In this document: positions 1 to 8,002 of the stretch, piece after piece
How the letters are laid out: the number at the start of each line of letters is the position of its first letter
Numbering within the stretch: the first letter of the stretch is position 1
NCBI RefSeq assembly: GCF_000424585.1
Contig: NZ_AUKE01000014.1
Span: 1 to 64,000, forward strand
Length of the DNA: 64,000 nucleotides
Source of the DNA: Butyrivibrio sp. MC2013
GTDB lineage: Bacteria; Bacillota; Clostridia; Lachnospirales; Lachnospiraceae
Direction of reading: 5' to 3'
Program-made: the position numbers and the translations under genes
The notes under the pieces: model-generated
The model's database searches: none
The model's input: the letters and a program-made list of their open reading frames with translations, nothing else
What the model was told of the DNA's origin: nothing

Positions 1-177
1 AGCTTCAGTTTTTCTGTGTCTCCCATCTGTCGGAATCATCTCACCCGTCTCAGGATCTATCTTTCCGATAAGAGTACGCTTGGCCCGGCTCTGCTGTTTT
101 TCTTTGTCCCAGTATGCCTTGGATTCGTAGACATAGGTTATTCCTGTTCGTTTATCAAGTTGTTTTATTATTCCCAT
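1..177 (-). CDS. DDE transposase N-terminus (partial, IS1634-like)
   Basis: Leftward reading frame of 59 codons that runs off the window start. The protein begins MGIIKQLDKRTGITYVYES and continues with a Trp/Lys/Arg-rich stretch (residues 23-37) and a G-K-I-D-P-E-T-G-E turn. This N-terminus is familiar from large (about 550 residue) DDE transposases of Lachnospiraceae that are usually labelled IS1634/IS4-like. The catalytic domain is outside the window, so completeness cannot be judged. The ATG at 177 is supported by an AGGAG ribosome site seven bases upstream on the minus strand. A good promoter lies just upstream (213-241). Family assignment is from recall of similar proteins; the coding call itself is firm. 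Confidence 0.65.
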   Translation of the reverse strand, partial: MGIIKQLDKRTGITYVYESKAYWDKEKQQSRAKRTLIGKIDPETGEMIPTDGRHRKTEA

Positions 178-196
178 GGGGGTGCTCCTTTCTGTA

Positions 197-241
197 ACAT
201 CGTTACGTTTATATTATATATCATAACGATGTAAAATGCAA
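197..241 (-). promoter_or_regulatory. Transposase promoter with inverted-repeat operator
   Basis: On the minus strand, TTGCAT (241-236), a 17-base spacer and TATAAT (218-213) form a near-consensus sigma-A promoter for the leftward transposase. A perfect 9-base inverted repeat, ACATCGTTA at 197-205 and TAACGATGT at 224-232, lies over it: one arm in the spacer, the other just downstream of the -10. This geometry suits a self-regulating repressor or transposase-binding site. The binding factor is unknown. Confidence 0.6.
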
Positions 242-242
242 T

Positions 243-281
243 AGAAAAACCCAAAAAAGTTAGATTTTTTCTGGGTTTTCT
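243..281. other. A/T-rich hairpin, possible IS end or terminator
   Basis: AGAAAAACCC and a nearly complementary CTGGGTTTTCT flank a short loop, with runs of A and T in both arms. It sits immediately upstream of the transposase promoter, so it may be the inner part of an insertion-sequence end or a bidirectional terminator. The element boundary cannot be fixed from one end. Confidence 0.4.
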
Positions 282-382
282 CAAATTTTCATATGTATTT
301 TTATCGTTAGGTTAGAATGTCAAGTTAGGGTCTGAACAGTAACAAGAATCAAAATAAAGTTTGAATAAATAGTCAAATACAA

Positions 383-411
383 TTGACAAGTATATATTTG
401 TCAGATAGACT
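383..411 (+). promoter_or_regulatory. Sigma-A promoter for the small 453-518 ORF
   Basis: TTGACA at 383-388, a 17-base spacer and TAGACT at 406-411. The -35 is perfect and the -10 matches at four of six positions. The next coding frame is the 21-codon ORF at 453, and a terminator follows at 568. Confidence 0.5.
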
Positions 412-452
412 GAAGAAGTAGTAAAAATCTAAAAGAAAGCGAGGTAGTCTTA

Positions 453-518
453 ATGTTTGCGATGAAATTTCATAACGTAACTGCATATAAGATGGCGACC
501 TCGGTTTGCGATTATTAA
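453..518 (+). CDS. Candidate 21-residue small protein
   Basis: ATG at 453, preceded by a GAGG ribosome site at 441-444, opens a 21-residue frame ending in TAA at 516-518. The peptide is MFAMKFHNVTAYKMATSVCDY. It has no hydrophobic segment of membrane length and no family I recognise. It lies inside what looks like its own transcription unit: promoter at 383-411 and intrinsic terminator at 568-595. The ribosome site is part of CGAGGT (440-445), which is exactly complementary to ACCTCG (498-503) near the end of the frame, so the mRNA could fold to hide its start. This may be a small protein, a leader peptide or a small RNA with a chance frame. Confidence 0.3.
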   Translation: MFAMKFHNVTAYKMATSVCDY

Positions 519-524
519 TTCCCT

Positions 525-561
525 ATGACATAGAAGTGCATCCATGCACTTTTTGACATGT
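525..561. repeat. 55-bp family dispersed repeat, copy A (partial)
   Basis: Contains GACATAGAAGTGCATCC and ATGCACTT, the palindromic core of a repeat also present at 22954-23008 and as a tandem array at 59642-59769. The right arm is degraded (CTTTTTGACATG instead of CTTCTGAGCATGTC), and the second hairpin of the unit is missing. Confidence 0.75.
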
Positions 562-567
562 TATTTC

Positions 568-595
568 AACCGTGGCTGTATTGTCACGGTTTTTT
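568..595 (+). terminator. Intrinsic terminator before the GNAT-RsgA gene
   Basis: AACCGTG (568-574) pairs with CACGGTT (585-591), followed by a T tract. It closes the small transcription unit at 383-518 and lies upstream of the next gene's start at 637. Confidence 0.7.
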
Positions 596-636
596 CTATT
601 TTTTCACAAGACCGGGTCTCCATCATCACAGCAAGA

Positions 637-2238
637 ATGGAGAATAAGACATTGAATAACAATATTATCATCAGACCGGAAACCAAAGACGACTATTACA
701 ATACTGAACTCATGACCCTGCGAGCCTTTTGGAATATCCATGGGCCTGGCTGTAATGAGCATTATCTGGTGCACAGGCTCAGGGATTCAGAGGACTATCT
801 GCCGCATCTTAGCAGGGTGGCAGAATTGGATGGCAGGATAGTGGGAGCTATATTCTACTCCAGAGCCAGAGTGGTAGGTGAGAGTGAGCATGAAGTCCTG
901 ACCTTTGGACCATTGGCGGTGGAGCCTACATGCTTTGCCATGGGTATAGGCTCCATGCTCCTTGAGGAGACTTTGGGCCTTGCAAGAGATGAGGGCTACA
1001 AGGGGATAGTCATCTGCGGAGAGCCGGATTATTATCCCAGGCACGGCTTTAAGACCTGTGATCATTACGGGATCATCCATCCGGGCTTTGGCCAGTCACC
1101 TGCCTTTATGGCATATCCCCTTAATGATGGCTTTGAAGATATACAGGGATATTTTTATGAGGCACCTGTATTTGAAGAGTGTGAGGATGAGGAGAAGGTG
1201 AGGGAGTTTACTGCTTCTTTTCCCTATTACAGGCCTCTTAAGCTCTCATGCCAGTGGCTCCATGAAGAGAAGCTGGGCAGGATATCAGAGGTCAGGAAGG
1301 GGAGCTATCTCATACGCTTTTGGGAGGAGGATATTCCTGCCAGGCTCAAAGGATGCTTCTATGACTGCGACGCCGGCGACCTTCCTGTAGTGGGAGATTA
1401 TGTGACATTCAGATATAATAGGAGAGGTGAATCCCTGATACTATCTGTATGTGAGAGGAAAGGCCTGCTCCTTAGGCCTGATCAGTCAAAGACCGGAGTG
1501 ATGCAATACATGGCTGCCAATGTGGACTATGTATTTATAGTGACATCACTTAATGATGATTACAGCTACAACAGGATAGCCAGGTATGTCAGCGCCGTGA
1601 TATCAGGAGGCAGCATACCTGTGATCATCCTGACCAAGTCTGACCTTTGCGACGACGTGTGGACTTATATCATGGAGGCAGAGAGCATATCTGATAAGGC
1701 AAAGGTACATGCCATTTCAGCTATATATGGGACCGGTATGGATGAGCTGCAGGCATATATGACGCCCGGCAACACCATATGCCTCATGGGATCTTCCGGC
1801 GCAGGCAAGTCTACTCTGATCAACGCCCTGTGCGGAGAGGATATCATGAAGACGTCTGCTATCAGGGAGGATGATTCCAAGGGCAGGCATACTACCACTC
1901 ACAGACAGCTGATAGAGCTGGATAACGGCGTATCTATCATAGACACCCCCGGCATGAGAGAACTGGGGATGGCAGGGATGGAAGAGGGTATAGACAATAC
2001 CTTTGCTGATATCATAGAATTGGAGAGCAGATGCAGGTTTAGCAACTGCAGGCATGAGACCGAGCCCGGCTGTGCTATCAAGGCTGCCATAGAAAATGGT
2101 GAACTATCCGAGGAAAGATTCAGGCTTTATAAGAATCTGGGCAGCGAAAACAGTTATAATTATGCTAAGAAAAAAGAAATATCAAAATGGGCCAAGGCCT
2201 ATAAGAAGCATAATAAGAGAACCGGCTGGGATGCCTAA
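637..2238 (+). CDS. GNAT acetyltransferase-RsgA ribosome GTPase fusion
   Basis: A 533-residue two-domain protein. Residues about 10-190 resemble a GNAT N-acetyltransferase, with a central R-x-x-G-x-G/A-like stretch (MGIGSMLLEETLGLARDEG). Residues about 205-533 are a complete RsgA (YjeQ): OB-fold, then a circularly permuted GTPase with G4 TKSD, G5 SAI, P-loop GSSGAGKS at 385-392, GRHTTT switch, DTPG, and a C-x4-C-x-H-x5-C zinc knuckle. RsgA is a GTPase acting in late 30S ribosome assembly; the substrate of the acetyltransferase half is unknown. Nothing looks broken. The start is uncertain: ATG 637 lacks a clear ribosome site, TTG 652 has GGAG nine bases upstream, and ATG 544 lies inside a repeat and upstream of a terminator. 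The GTPase assignment is secure, the GNAT assignment good. Confidence 0.88.
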   Translation: MENKTLNNNIIIRPETKDDYYNTELMTLRAFWNIHGPGCNEHYLVHRLRDSEDYLPHLSRVAELDGRIVGAIFYSRARVVGESEHEVLTFGPLAVEPTCFAMGIGSMLLEETLGLARDEGYKGIVICGEPDYYPRHGFKTCDHYGIIHPGFGQSPAFMAYPLNDGFEDIQGYFYEAPVFEECEDEEKVREFTASFPYYRPLKLSCQWLHEEKLGRISEVRKGSYLIRFWEEDIPARLKGCFYDCDAGDLPVVGDYVTFRYNRRGESLILSVCERKGLLLRPDQSKTGVMQYMAANVDYVFIVTSLNDDYSYNRIARYVSAVISGGSIPVIILTKSDLCDDVWTYIMEAESISDKAKVHAISAIYGTGMDELQAYMTPGNTICLMGSSGAGKSTLINALCGEDIMKTSAIREDDSKGRHTTTHRQLIELDNGVSIIDTPGMRELGMAGMEEGIDNTFADIIELESRCRFSNCRHETEPGCAIKAAIENGELSEERFRLYKNLGSENSYNYAKKKEISKWAKAYKKHNKRTGWDA

Positions 2239-2310
2239 AAGCTAAAGTCAAAGCTAAATCCAAAGTGGATATTTCGGATACAATTTAAATAATAATTGCT
2301 GGGGGTAAAG

Positions 2311-3357
2311 ATGAAGGGGAATGAGCGTTATGAGCAGTATGATCTGATAAGGTGTGTTGCAATGTTTTTTGTACTGGGAGTACACTCATCTCCCACTTTA
2401 TTCCCTGAAGAGAGCCTTGGCGCAGAGGTGATGCATTCCATTTTGTTTGCATGCAACGGTCTCTTCTTTATGCTAAGCGGCAGATTTGCCCTGAGCAAAA
2501 AGCTGGATGGACCAAAGGATATATTGTCTTTTTATTGGAGGAGGTTTGCGTCCCTCCTTCCTGCATTTTTTGTATTTTCCTTTGTGTCATATTATGTGGA
2601 TTTCATCCTGGATGATGGGCCATTTGACTATATCATGTGGATAAAGGCTTCTTTTAGAGGTATACTCAAGGATCTGTCGGGCGGGTATCTATGGTTTGTA
2701 TTTTATCTGGTAGGCCTGACGCTGGTAGCTCCCTTTCTGGGCCGTATGCTTCAGGCACTATCTGACATGGAGTTGAGGCTCCTGGTCATGATCTGCATGA
2801 TATGGGCAGTGCTTGTAGTATACCTGGGAAAGGGCACAGGCTATGGTTTTGGCTATTCCCAGTTTATCTTCTATGGCTGGCCATTTTATTACATCCTGGG
2901 CTATTGCGAGAGTAGGATAGGGGACAGTATATCCTCTAAGCTATGGCTTGTAGCGACTCCTCTGGCTCTGATAGTGAATATTTTGCTGGCTTATTATGGC
3001 GGGGCGCACCTTGCAAGCAATGCCCATGATCTGGCACCTATATATACTATCTATATAGTAGGACTGTATATGATCCTGAGAAATGCACCTGCCTGGAGAA
3101 TGCCCATATGGATTCGCAGTGCTGTAGCCTATATAGCATCCTGCTCCTACTATGTATATCTATCTCACAGAGTACCCAAGAAGCTGATAAAATGGGATGA
3201 AGAATTAATGGGGAGAGTCCCTGCCAATCTGATGTCATTTGTTTCTATGGCAGTGATATCCCTGATGATAGCAGCTGTATGCAAGATCGTATTTGGCGCT
3301 GTCACCAGATTTCTGGTAACCCGGGATCCTTTTAGAGAGAAAATGAAAAAAAGCTAA
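2311..3357 (+). CDS. Acyltransferase-3 family membrane protein
   Basis: About 348 residues with roughly ten hydrophobic segments. The N-terminus has the family pattern YDLIRCVAMFFVLGVH, in which the Arg and His are the conserved acyltransferase-3 residues, followed by a FMLSGRFAL turn. Proteins of this family O-acylate sugars on surface polysaccharides or lipids from the membrane; the acceptor here is unknown. ATG 2311 is preferred over the TTG at 2296 because GGGGG at 2301-2305 sits five to six bases upstream of it. No dedicated polysaccharide cluster is adjacent. Confidence 0.82.
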   Translation: MKGNERYEQYDLIRCVAMFFVLGVHSSPTLFPEESLGAEVMHSILFACNGLFFMLSGRFALSKKLDGPKDILSFYWRRFASLLPAFFVFSFVSYYVDFILDDGPFDYIMWIKASFRGILKDLSGGYLWFVFYLVGLTLVAPFLGRMLQALSDMELRLLVMICMIWAVLVVYLGKGTGYGFGYSQFIFYGWPFYYILGYCESRIGDSISSKLWLVATPLALIVNILLAYYGGAHLASNAHDLAPIYTIYIVGLYMILRNAPAWRMPIWIRSAVAYIASCSYYVYLSHRVPKKLIKWDEELMGRVPANLMSFVSMAVISLMIAAVCKIVFGAVTRFLVTRDPFREKMKKS

Positions 3358-3392
3358 AGTATCAATTATTTCAATATATGAAGGAGATTTCT

Positions 3393-4022
3393 ATGAACGA
3401 GAATATCATTAAGAGAAACAAGCTGCTGGCAACTACTGTTATCAAAGGCCTGGAATCCAGGAACATGAAGGGCTACTATGCGGAAAATAAAGAAGAGGCG
3501 CTGAAAAAAGCACTGGAGCTGATTCCTGCAGGCAGCAGTGTGACCATGGGCGGCGGTATGAGCGTACATGAGATAGGACTGGTGGAAGCACTTAAAAATG
3601 GTGATTATAAGTTCATAGACAGAGACGAATGTGAGGATAAGAGGGCAGCAATGCTCATGGCATATGATGCGGACTATTTTCTCTCAAGTGCCAATGCCAT
3701 GACTCAGGATGGTGTCATTGTCAATATAGACGGTAACTCCAACAGGGTATCTGCAATTGCACAGGGCCCCAAACATGTACTCTTCATCGTGGGAATGAAT
3801 AAGATCTGCGATGATGTGGACGGCGCAATGAAGAGAGCCAGAAATGTGGCTGCTCCCATTAACGCCCAGAGATTTGGCCTGTCTACACCCTGCTCCAAGA
3901 CCGGTACCTGCATGAACTGCAAATCTCCTGATACTATCTGCTGTCAGTTCCTGATAACCAGATTCTCCAGGCACGAAGGAAGGATATCTGTGATATTGGT
4001 AGGCGAAGAGCTGGGCTTCTAA
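3393..4022 (+). CDS. LUD-domain protein (LutC/YkgG-like)
   Basis: 209 residues, matching the stand-alone LUD-domain proteins often named lactate utilisation protein. Visible features are a SVTMGGGMSVHEIGL segment near residues 50-65 and a cysteine cluster near residues 165-185 (CSKTGTCMNCKSPDTICC). Relatives in lactate operons work with iron-sulfur LutA/LutB partners; neither is nearby, so the substrate here is not established. The frame could open at 3378, but AAGGAG at 3381-3386 is placed to serve ATG 3393. It converges tail to tail with the leftward GH88 gene 19 bases away. Confidence 0.8.
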   Translation: MNENIIKRNKLLATTVIKGLESRNMKGYYAENKEEALKKALELIPAGSSVTMGGGMSVHEIGLVEALKNGDYKFIDRDECEDKRAAMLMAYDADYFLSSANAMTQDGVIVNIDGNSNRVSAIAQGPKHVLFIVGMNKICDDVDGAMKRARNVAAPINAQRFGLSTPCSKTGTCMNCKSPDTICCQFLITRFSRHEGRISVILVGEELGF

Positions 4023-4041
4023 GACGGCCATAGCAAATTAT

Positions 4042-5187
4042 TTACCAAAGGAATAGATCTTTATTACAGAGCATGAGCACAGCTTCGGTAAAATAGTAAT
4101 CGCCATAGATTATTGGGAAGTTGTGCTCTTTGTCGTGGTAGGCAGCAGAGCAGTTCTCCAAAAGCTCATCATCTTCCGGAGACCAATTGCAGCGCTTGTC
4201 TGCCAGGGTATGCAGGAGGCATATAGCTGTTTCGTGATAGATGGCAGCTTTGTTTCCTGCGGCATATTGCTCCAGCTCCAGGAGTCCGCAGGCGATAATG
4301 GCAGCAGCTGTGGAGTCCTCGTATTCGCAGGACGCATCCTGACAGAAGTCCACAGGGATGATATAGTCATCGTTTATCTGAGATATGATATGGTCTGCAA
4401 CCTTTATAGCAGTTTCAAGATATTCCTTTTTACCGCTGTGACGGTAGCTAAGGCTAAATCCGTACAGAGCCCAGGACTGACCTCTGGTCCAGGAGGAGCC
4501 TTCAGCCATTCCCTGGCCTCCCAGAGTCCCTTTGAATTCTCCGCTTGCAGGGTCGAATACGGCGATATGTGCTACTGAGCCGTCCTCTCTGATAAATACC
4601 CTGCTGGCAGTATCTGCATGTATGATAGCGATCTGGGCGAATCTGGGATCATTAGTCACTTCGCCTGCCCAGTAGAGTAGTGGCAGATTCATCATACAGT
4701 CTATGATAGCCCATCCTGCCCTTTCTCCGCTTCCGTCATCATCCCATGCTCTGATAAAGCCTCCTGCAGGATTGAGGCGTCCTGCCAGATCTGATGCTGC
4801 AAGGAGAGCTCTGTTTTTGGACCTGGCGCTGCCTGTCATTTTGAAATCAGCAACAGAAGTGAGCAGCCACTTAAAGCCGCTGTCATGATCCATTCCCATG
4901 TAGTCCATAAGGACTGCGTCCAGCTTGTCTTCTATATCGCAGGCAATCTTCTTAAAGCTTTCATCGCCAAAGGCGTTGTATAGTAACCAGAGCTGTCCTG
5001 CCCAGAAACCGTTGGTCCACCAGTTGATATCAGTTGTATGATCATCCCATACGCCTTCTTTGGCAGTATAGGGGATCTTTGATCTGTTGCGAACAGCTAC
5101 GACCTTTTCTTTTTCATATATTCTCTGTGCTGTTTCCAGTGCCCAGTTTGTCTCTTCGTTTATGTCCCTCAATAATCTCTCTTCCAT
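4042..5187 (-). CDS. GH88 unsaturated glucuronyl hydrolase
   Basis: 381 residues of the GH88 alpha6/alpha6-barrel family, which release 4,5-unsaturated uronic acid from the non-reducing end of oligosaccharides made by polysaccharide lyases. The family's two essential aspartates, 61 residues apart in the Bacillus enzyme, fit D102 (MDHDSGF) and D163 (IIDCMMNL), also 61 apart. There is no signal peptide, so it acts in the cytoplasm. It is the last gene of a leftward operon with an RpiB-type isomerase 12 bases upstream and an SDR dehydrogenase before that, the set needed to process unsaturated glucuronate or iduronate. The natural chain (glycosaminoglycan or other lyase product) is not shown here; no lyase lies in the window. 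Confidence 0.88.
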   Translation of the reverse strand: MEERLLRDINEETNWALETAQRIYEKEKVVAVRNRSKIPYTAKEGVWDDHTTDINWWTNGFWAGQLWLLYNAFGDESFKKIACDIEDKLDAVLMDYMGMDHDSGFKWLLTSVADFKMTGSARSKNRALLAASDLAGRLNPAGGFIRAWDDDGSGERAGWAIIDCMMNLPLLYWAGEVTNDPRFAQIAIIHADTASRVFIREDGSVAHIAVFDPASGEFKGTLGGQGMAEGSSWTRGQSWALYGFSLSYRHSGKKEYLETAIKVADHIISQINDDYIIPVDFCQDASCEYEDSTAAAIIACGLLELEQYAAGNKAAIYHETAICLLHTLADKRCNWSPEDDELLENCSAAYHDKEHNFPIIYGDYYFTEAVLMLCNKDLFLW

Positions 5188-5199
5188 AAATAGATTCCC

Positions 5200-5844
5200 T
5201 TATACTTCTTGGCGAAGCTCTTTTACAAGCTCCAGGATCTCGCTATCCTTGCAGTCAGCATAGAAGAGCTCTTCAAAATGCTTACCGCTCAGTGCTCCCT
5301 TTACCAGCTCTCTGTCTGCTTCCTTCAGGATGCTGCAGATGTCCCGGTAAGTTACCTTTTTTAGTTCATCTAATATCTTCTTGTTTCTCTTTTCGGGAAC
5401 TGCTCGCTCTCTTGGGTAACCCTGGCCGCTTTCTTCGAGGAAGAGCTTCTCAAATATATATTCCAGATTTAGGTCCCCTCCCCAGCCAAAGCCTTTGGCA
5501 AAGGGAATGGCTATGGCATTGCCGTCATTGATCTGGGCAAAGGTATAGGCATCAAGGGGATCCTCTACATGTCCGCATATCACTCCAGGAAAGGAGTTGC
5601 AGGCCAGCATGGCGCCTTCACCTGTACCGCAGCCTGTGATCACATAATCACAAGCGCCGGAATTAAGGAGCACTGCTGCTAGTATACCCACCTGCACATA
5701 GGTCAGCTGCTCATCATCCTCTGCTGAGTACATACCGTAGTTGACTACTGTATGTCCCATGGGTTCTACGACTTTACGAAGGGCAGCTTCAATGATAGTA
5801 TTTTTGGCTGCCTGACTGTTTTCATTTATAAGTGCTATTTTCAT
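5200..5844 (-). CDS. dhuI: RpiB/LacAB-type isomerase, likely uronate ketol-isomerase (DhuI-like)
   Basis: 214 residues of the RpiB/LacA/LacB family, with the active-site loop ITGCGTGEGAMLACN around residues 69-83 and a C-terminal extension beyond ordinary RpiB (about 150 residues). In streptococci a family member of this type, DhuI, isomerises 4-deoxy-L-threo-5-hexosulose uronate and replaces KduI. The position between GH88 and an SDR of the KduD/DhuD type supports that role. Start ATG 5844 has GGAGG six to seven bases upstream. The alternative, a sugar-phosphate isomerase for pentoses or tagatose, fits the context less well. The function is inferred from the operon. Confidence 0.75.
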   Translation of the reverse strand: MKIALINENSQAAKNTIIEAALRKVVEPMGHTVVNYGMYSAEDDEQLTYVQVGILAAVLLNSGACDYVITGCGTGEGAMLACNSFPGVICGHVEDPLDAYTFAQINDGNAIAIPFAKGFGWGGDLNLEYIFEKLFLEESGQGYPRERAVPEKRNKKILDELKKVTYRDICSILKEADRELVKGALSGKHFEELFYADCKDSEILELVKELRQEV

Positions 5845-5915
5845 TATCTTCCTCCGTAGATATTTAGTGATTTTAAAAGCTGCGATATTTCTATCTGACT
5901 TAAAAGTGAGGCGTG

Positions 5916-6716
5916 TTATGGCTGTCTTCCTATATAGGAGAGTATCCCGCCGTCTACATATAAGATGTGTCCATTTACAAAATCAGATGCCTCTGATGCC
6001 AGGAATACAGCTGGTCCCATCAGATCCTCGGGAGTGCCCCAGCGCTCTGCAGGCGTCTTGGATATGATGAAGCTGTCAAAGGGATGGCGACTCCCATCAG
6101 GCTGTGTCTCTCTAAGGGGAGCTGTCTGAGGAGTTGCTATATATCCGGGACCTATGCCGTTGCACTGGATATTGTATTTGCCATATTCCGAAGCTATGTT
6201 TTTGGTCAGCATCTTCAGACCGCCCTTGGCAGCAGCATAGGCTGATACAGTCTCTCTGCCCAGCTCGCTCATCATGGAACAGATATTGATGATCTTGCCA
6301 TGGCCCTTTTCTATCATGTTGGGGATCACCGCTTTGGATACTATAAAGGTAGCCGTCAGATCTATGTCTACTACCTGGCGAAAATCTGCGGCGCTCATCT
6401 CTGTCATGGGGATGCGCTTTATAATGCCTGCATTGTTGACCAGTATATCTATGCTGCCCAGCTCTGTCTTGATATCAGCTATCATGCCTGCTACCTGCTC
6501 TTCACTGGTCACATCGCATATATATCCTTTGGCAGATATGCCATCGGCCTCATATGCCGCGAGCGCTTCCCTTAGATGCTCACTGCTCCTGCAGTTAAAT
6601 GCGATACTGGCCCCGGCGCCTGCCAGAGCCTTTGCTATGGCATAACCTATGCCGTAGGCAGCTCCCGTTACCAGAGCAACCTTGCCTTCCAGGCTGAAAA
6701 TGTCTCTATGATCCAT
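5916..6716 (-). CDS. SDR dehydrogenase, KduD/DhuD type
   Basis: 266-residue short-chain dehydrogenase. The nucleotide motif TGAAYGIG (residues 18-25), NNAG, a catalytic serine in the CSMMSE segment and the YAAAK catalytic pair are all present, with a C-terminal VDGGILSYIGRQP typical of 2-dehydro-3-deoxy-D-gluconate 5-dehydrogenases. It would reduce the isomerised deoxy-diketouronate to 2-keto-3-deoxygluconate. It heads the leftward operon with the isomerase and GH88. The frame is open to 6842, but GGAG nine bases upstream and family length favour ATG 6716. No KDG kinase or aldolase is present in the window, so the pathway is completed elsewhere. Confidence 0.85.
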   Translation of the reverse strand: MDHRDIFSLEGKVALVTGAAYGIGYAIAKALAGAGASIAFNCRSSEHLREALAAYEADGISAKGYICDVTSEEQVAGMIADIKTELGSIDILVNNAGIIKRIPMTEMSAADFRQVVDIDLTATFIVSKAVIPNMIEKGHGKIINICSMMSELGRETVSAYAAAKGGLKMLTKNIASEYGKYNIQCNGIGPGYIATPQTAPLRETQPDGSRHPFDSFIISKTPAERWGTPEDLMGPAVFLASEASDFVNGHILYVDGGILSYIGRQP

Positions 6717-7105
6717 AAGCTCATACTCCTTTTGATTGTTACAGATATGTGCGGCAAGTCTAAGAGATGCCGATGGAAAATATGTAACATAATAATTATG
6801 ATATATTAAAAACGTTTTTATTCCACCCGTAAGGATGACCAAAATATAACTGTAGTTTTTGGGAAGAGTGAACAGTAGTCATCTGAATCTTTTCGGAGAG
6901 ACATATTTATCCTCGGTAATTCAGACGATACGGAAGTACTGTGAATGTTTTTGAATAACAGCCTCAGTTTTATATTTCTTGACCAGGATTATTTTTTTCA
7001 AAGTCGCATGCCAAGCGACCACTTCTCCTTTTAGATTATGTATTCTTATCTCGTGGACAGGAAATACTGTTATAAACAGCAATATGAGTAGAGAGGAGAA
7101 TTTAT
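6717..7105. other. Divergent intergenic region of the uronate operon and DraG gene
   Basis: 389 bases between divergent genes. The left part holds the operator-like palindrome at 6807-6820 in an A/T-rich stretch. The right part contains no convincing frame or RNA class, only a ribosome site (AGAGAGGAG) before 7106. No perfect sigma-A promoter stands out on either strand. Confidence 0.4.
6807..6820. promoter_or_regulatory. LacI/CcpA-type operator palindrome
   Basis: TAAAAACGTTTTTA is a perfect 14-base palindrome with a central CG, the hallmark of LacI-family operators. It lies about 90 bases upstream of the dehydrogenase start, so it probably controls the uronate operon. No LacI-family gene is in the window. 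Confidence 0.6.
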
Positions 7106-7912
7106 ATGTACGGAGCGATTCTTGGAGATATGGTTGGAGCACCCTACGAATTTGACCAGGGAGATAAGAGCAAGGATTTTGAGATGTGGAACAGCAGCGT
7201 TCATTTTACGGATGATACTGTTATGACTATTGCGATCGCAGATGGAATAATGACTGCAGGCCTTGAAGCCCAGGAGACAGAGTTAAAAGAGTCGGTGGTA
7301 AATAAGATGCAGGCTTGGGGCAGACGTTATCTCGACGCCGGATATGGTGCAAGATTCATTCACTGGCTTGTAAGTAATAGGCCAATGCCCTATGGAAGCT
7401 ACGGCAATGGCTCAGCCATGAGGGTATCACCGGTAGGTTGGTTGTACGAATCTCCTGAAAAGACAAGGGAAGTAGCCAGATGGACCGCTGAAGTTACTCA
7501 CAATCATCCGGAAGGGATCAAAGGAGCTGAGGCAGTAGCATCAGTCATCTTTATGGCCAGGAATGGGGCGACTAAGGAAGAGATCAAGCAGTATGTGGTT
7601 GACGAATTTAATTATGATCTTAGCCGCAATTGTGACGAGATCAGACCATTTTATTATCATGATGAGTCCTGCCAGAAAACTGTACCTGAAGCGATCACAG
7701 CTTTTCTTGAAGGTGATGATTTTGAAGATGTGATAAGGACTGCAGTTTCTCTAGGCGGAGACTGCGATACGCTGACATGTATTGCCGGAGCTATGGCGGA
7801 AGCTTTTTACGGAGTACCTGTGGTGATGGTACAAAAGACAATGGAGAGACTTGAGGATGATATGTTGGAAGTAATAAGGAGTTTTAATAAAGCCAAAAAA
7901 TATCACAAATGA
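7106..7912 (+). CDS. ADP-ribosylglycohydrolase (DraG family)
   Basis: 268 residues, with the paired metal-binding motifs of the family: FTDDT (D36, D37, T38) and GGDCDT (residues 217-222), plus GNGSAMRVSPVG near residue 100. Members remove ADP-ribose from proteins or small molecules using two divalent metal ions. There is no signal peptide, so it is cytosolic. No ADP-ribosyltransferase or nitrogenase regulator is adjacent, so its partner is unknown. Start ATG has GAGAGGAG about eight bases upstream. It is monocistronic and followed by the structured element at 8003. Confidence 0.87.
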   Translation: MYGAILGDMVGAPYEFDQGDKSKDFEMWNSSVHFTDDTVMTIAIADGIMTAGLEAQETELKESVVNKMQAWGRRYLDAGYGARFIHWLVSNRPMPYGSYGNGSAMRVSPVGWLYESPEKTREVARWTAEVTHNHPEGIKGAEAVASVIFMARNGATKEEIKQYVVDEFNYDLSRNCDEIRPFYYHDESCQKTVPEAITAFLEGDDFEDVIRTAVSLGGDCDTLTCIAGAMAEAFYGVPVVMVQKTMERLEDDMLEVIRSFNKAKKYHK

Positions 7913-8002
7913 CCAAATACGAAAATATTATTATCAGTATATGAAACCTATAATGTTAGTAGAGTTATCTTGGCATATTATGTCGAAAAATGGGGGGACT
8001 AA

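Noticed and set aside
544-636. Upstream extension of the GNAT-RsgA protein from ATG 544
   Set aside because: The codons lie in a dispersed repeat and across an intrinsic terminator.
4123-4578. 151-codon plus-strand frame
   Set aside because: It is antisense to the well-supported GH88 gene and has no family features.
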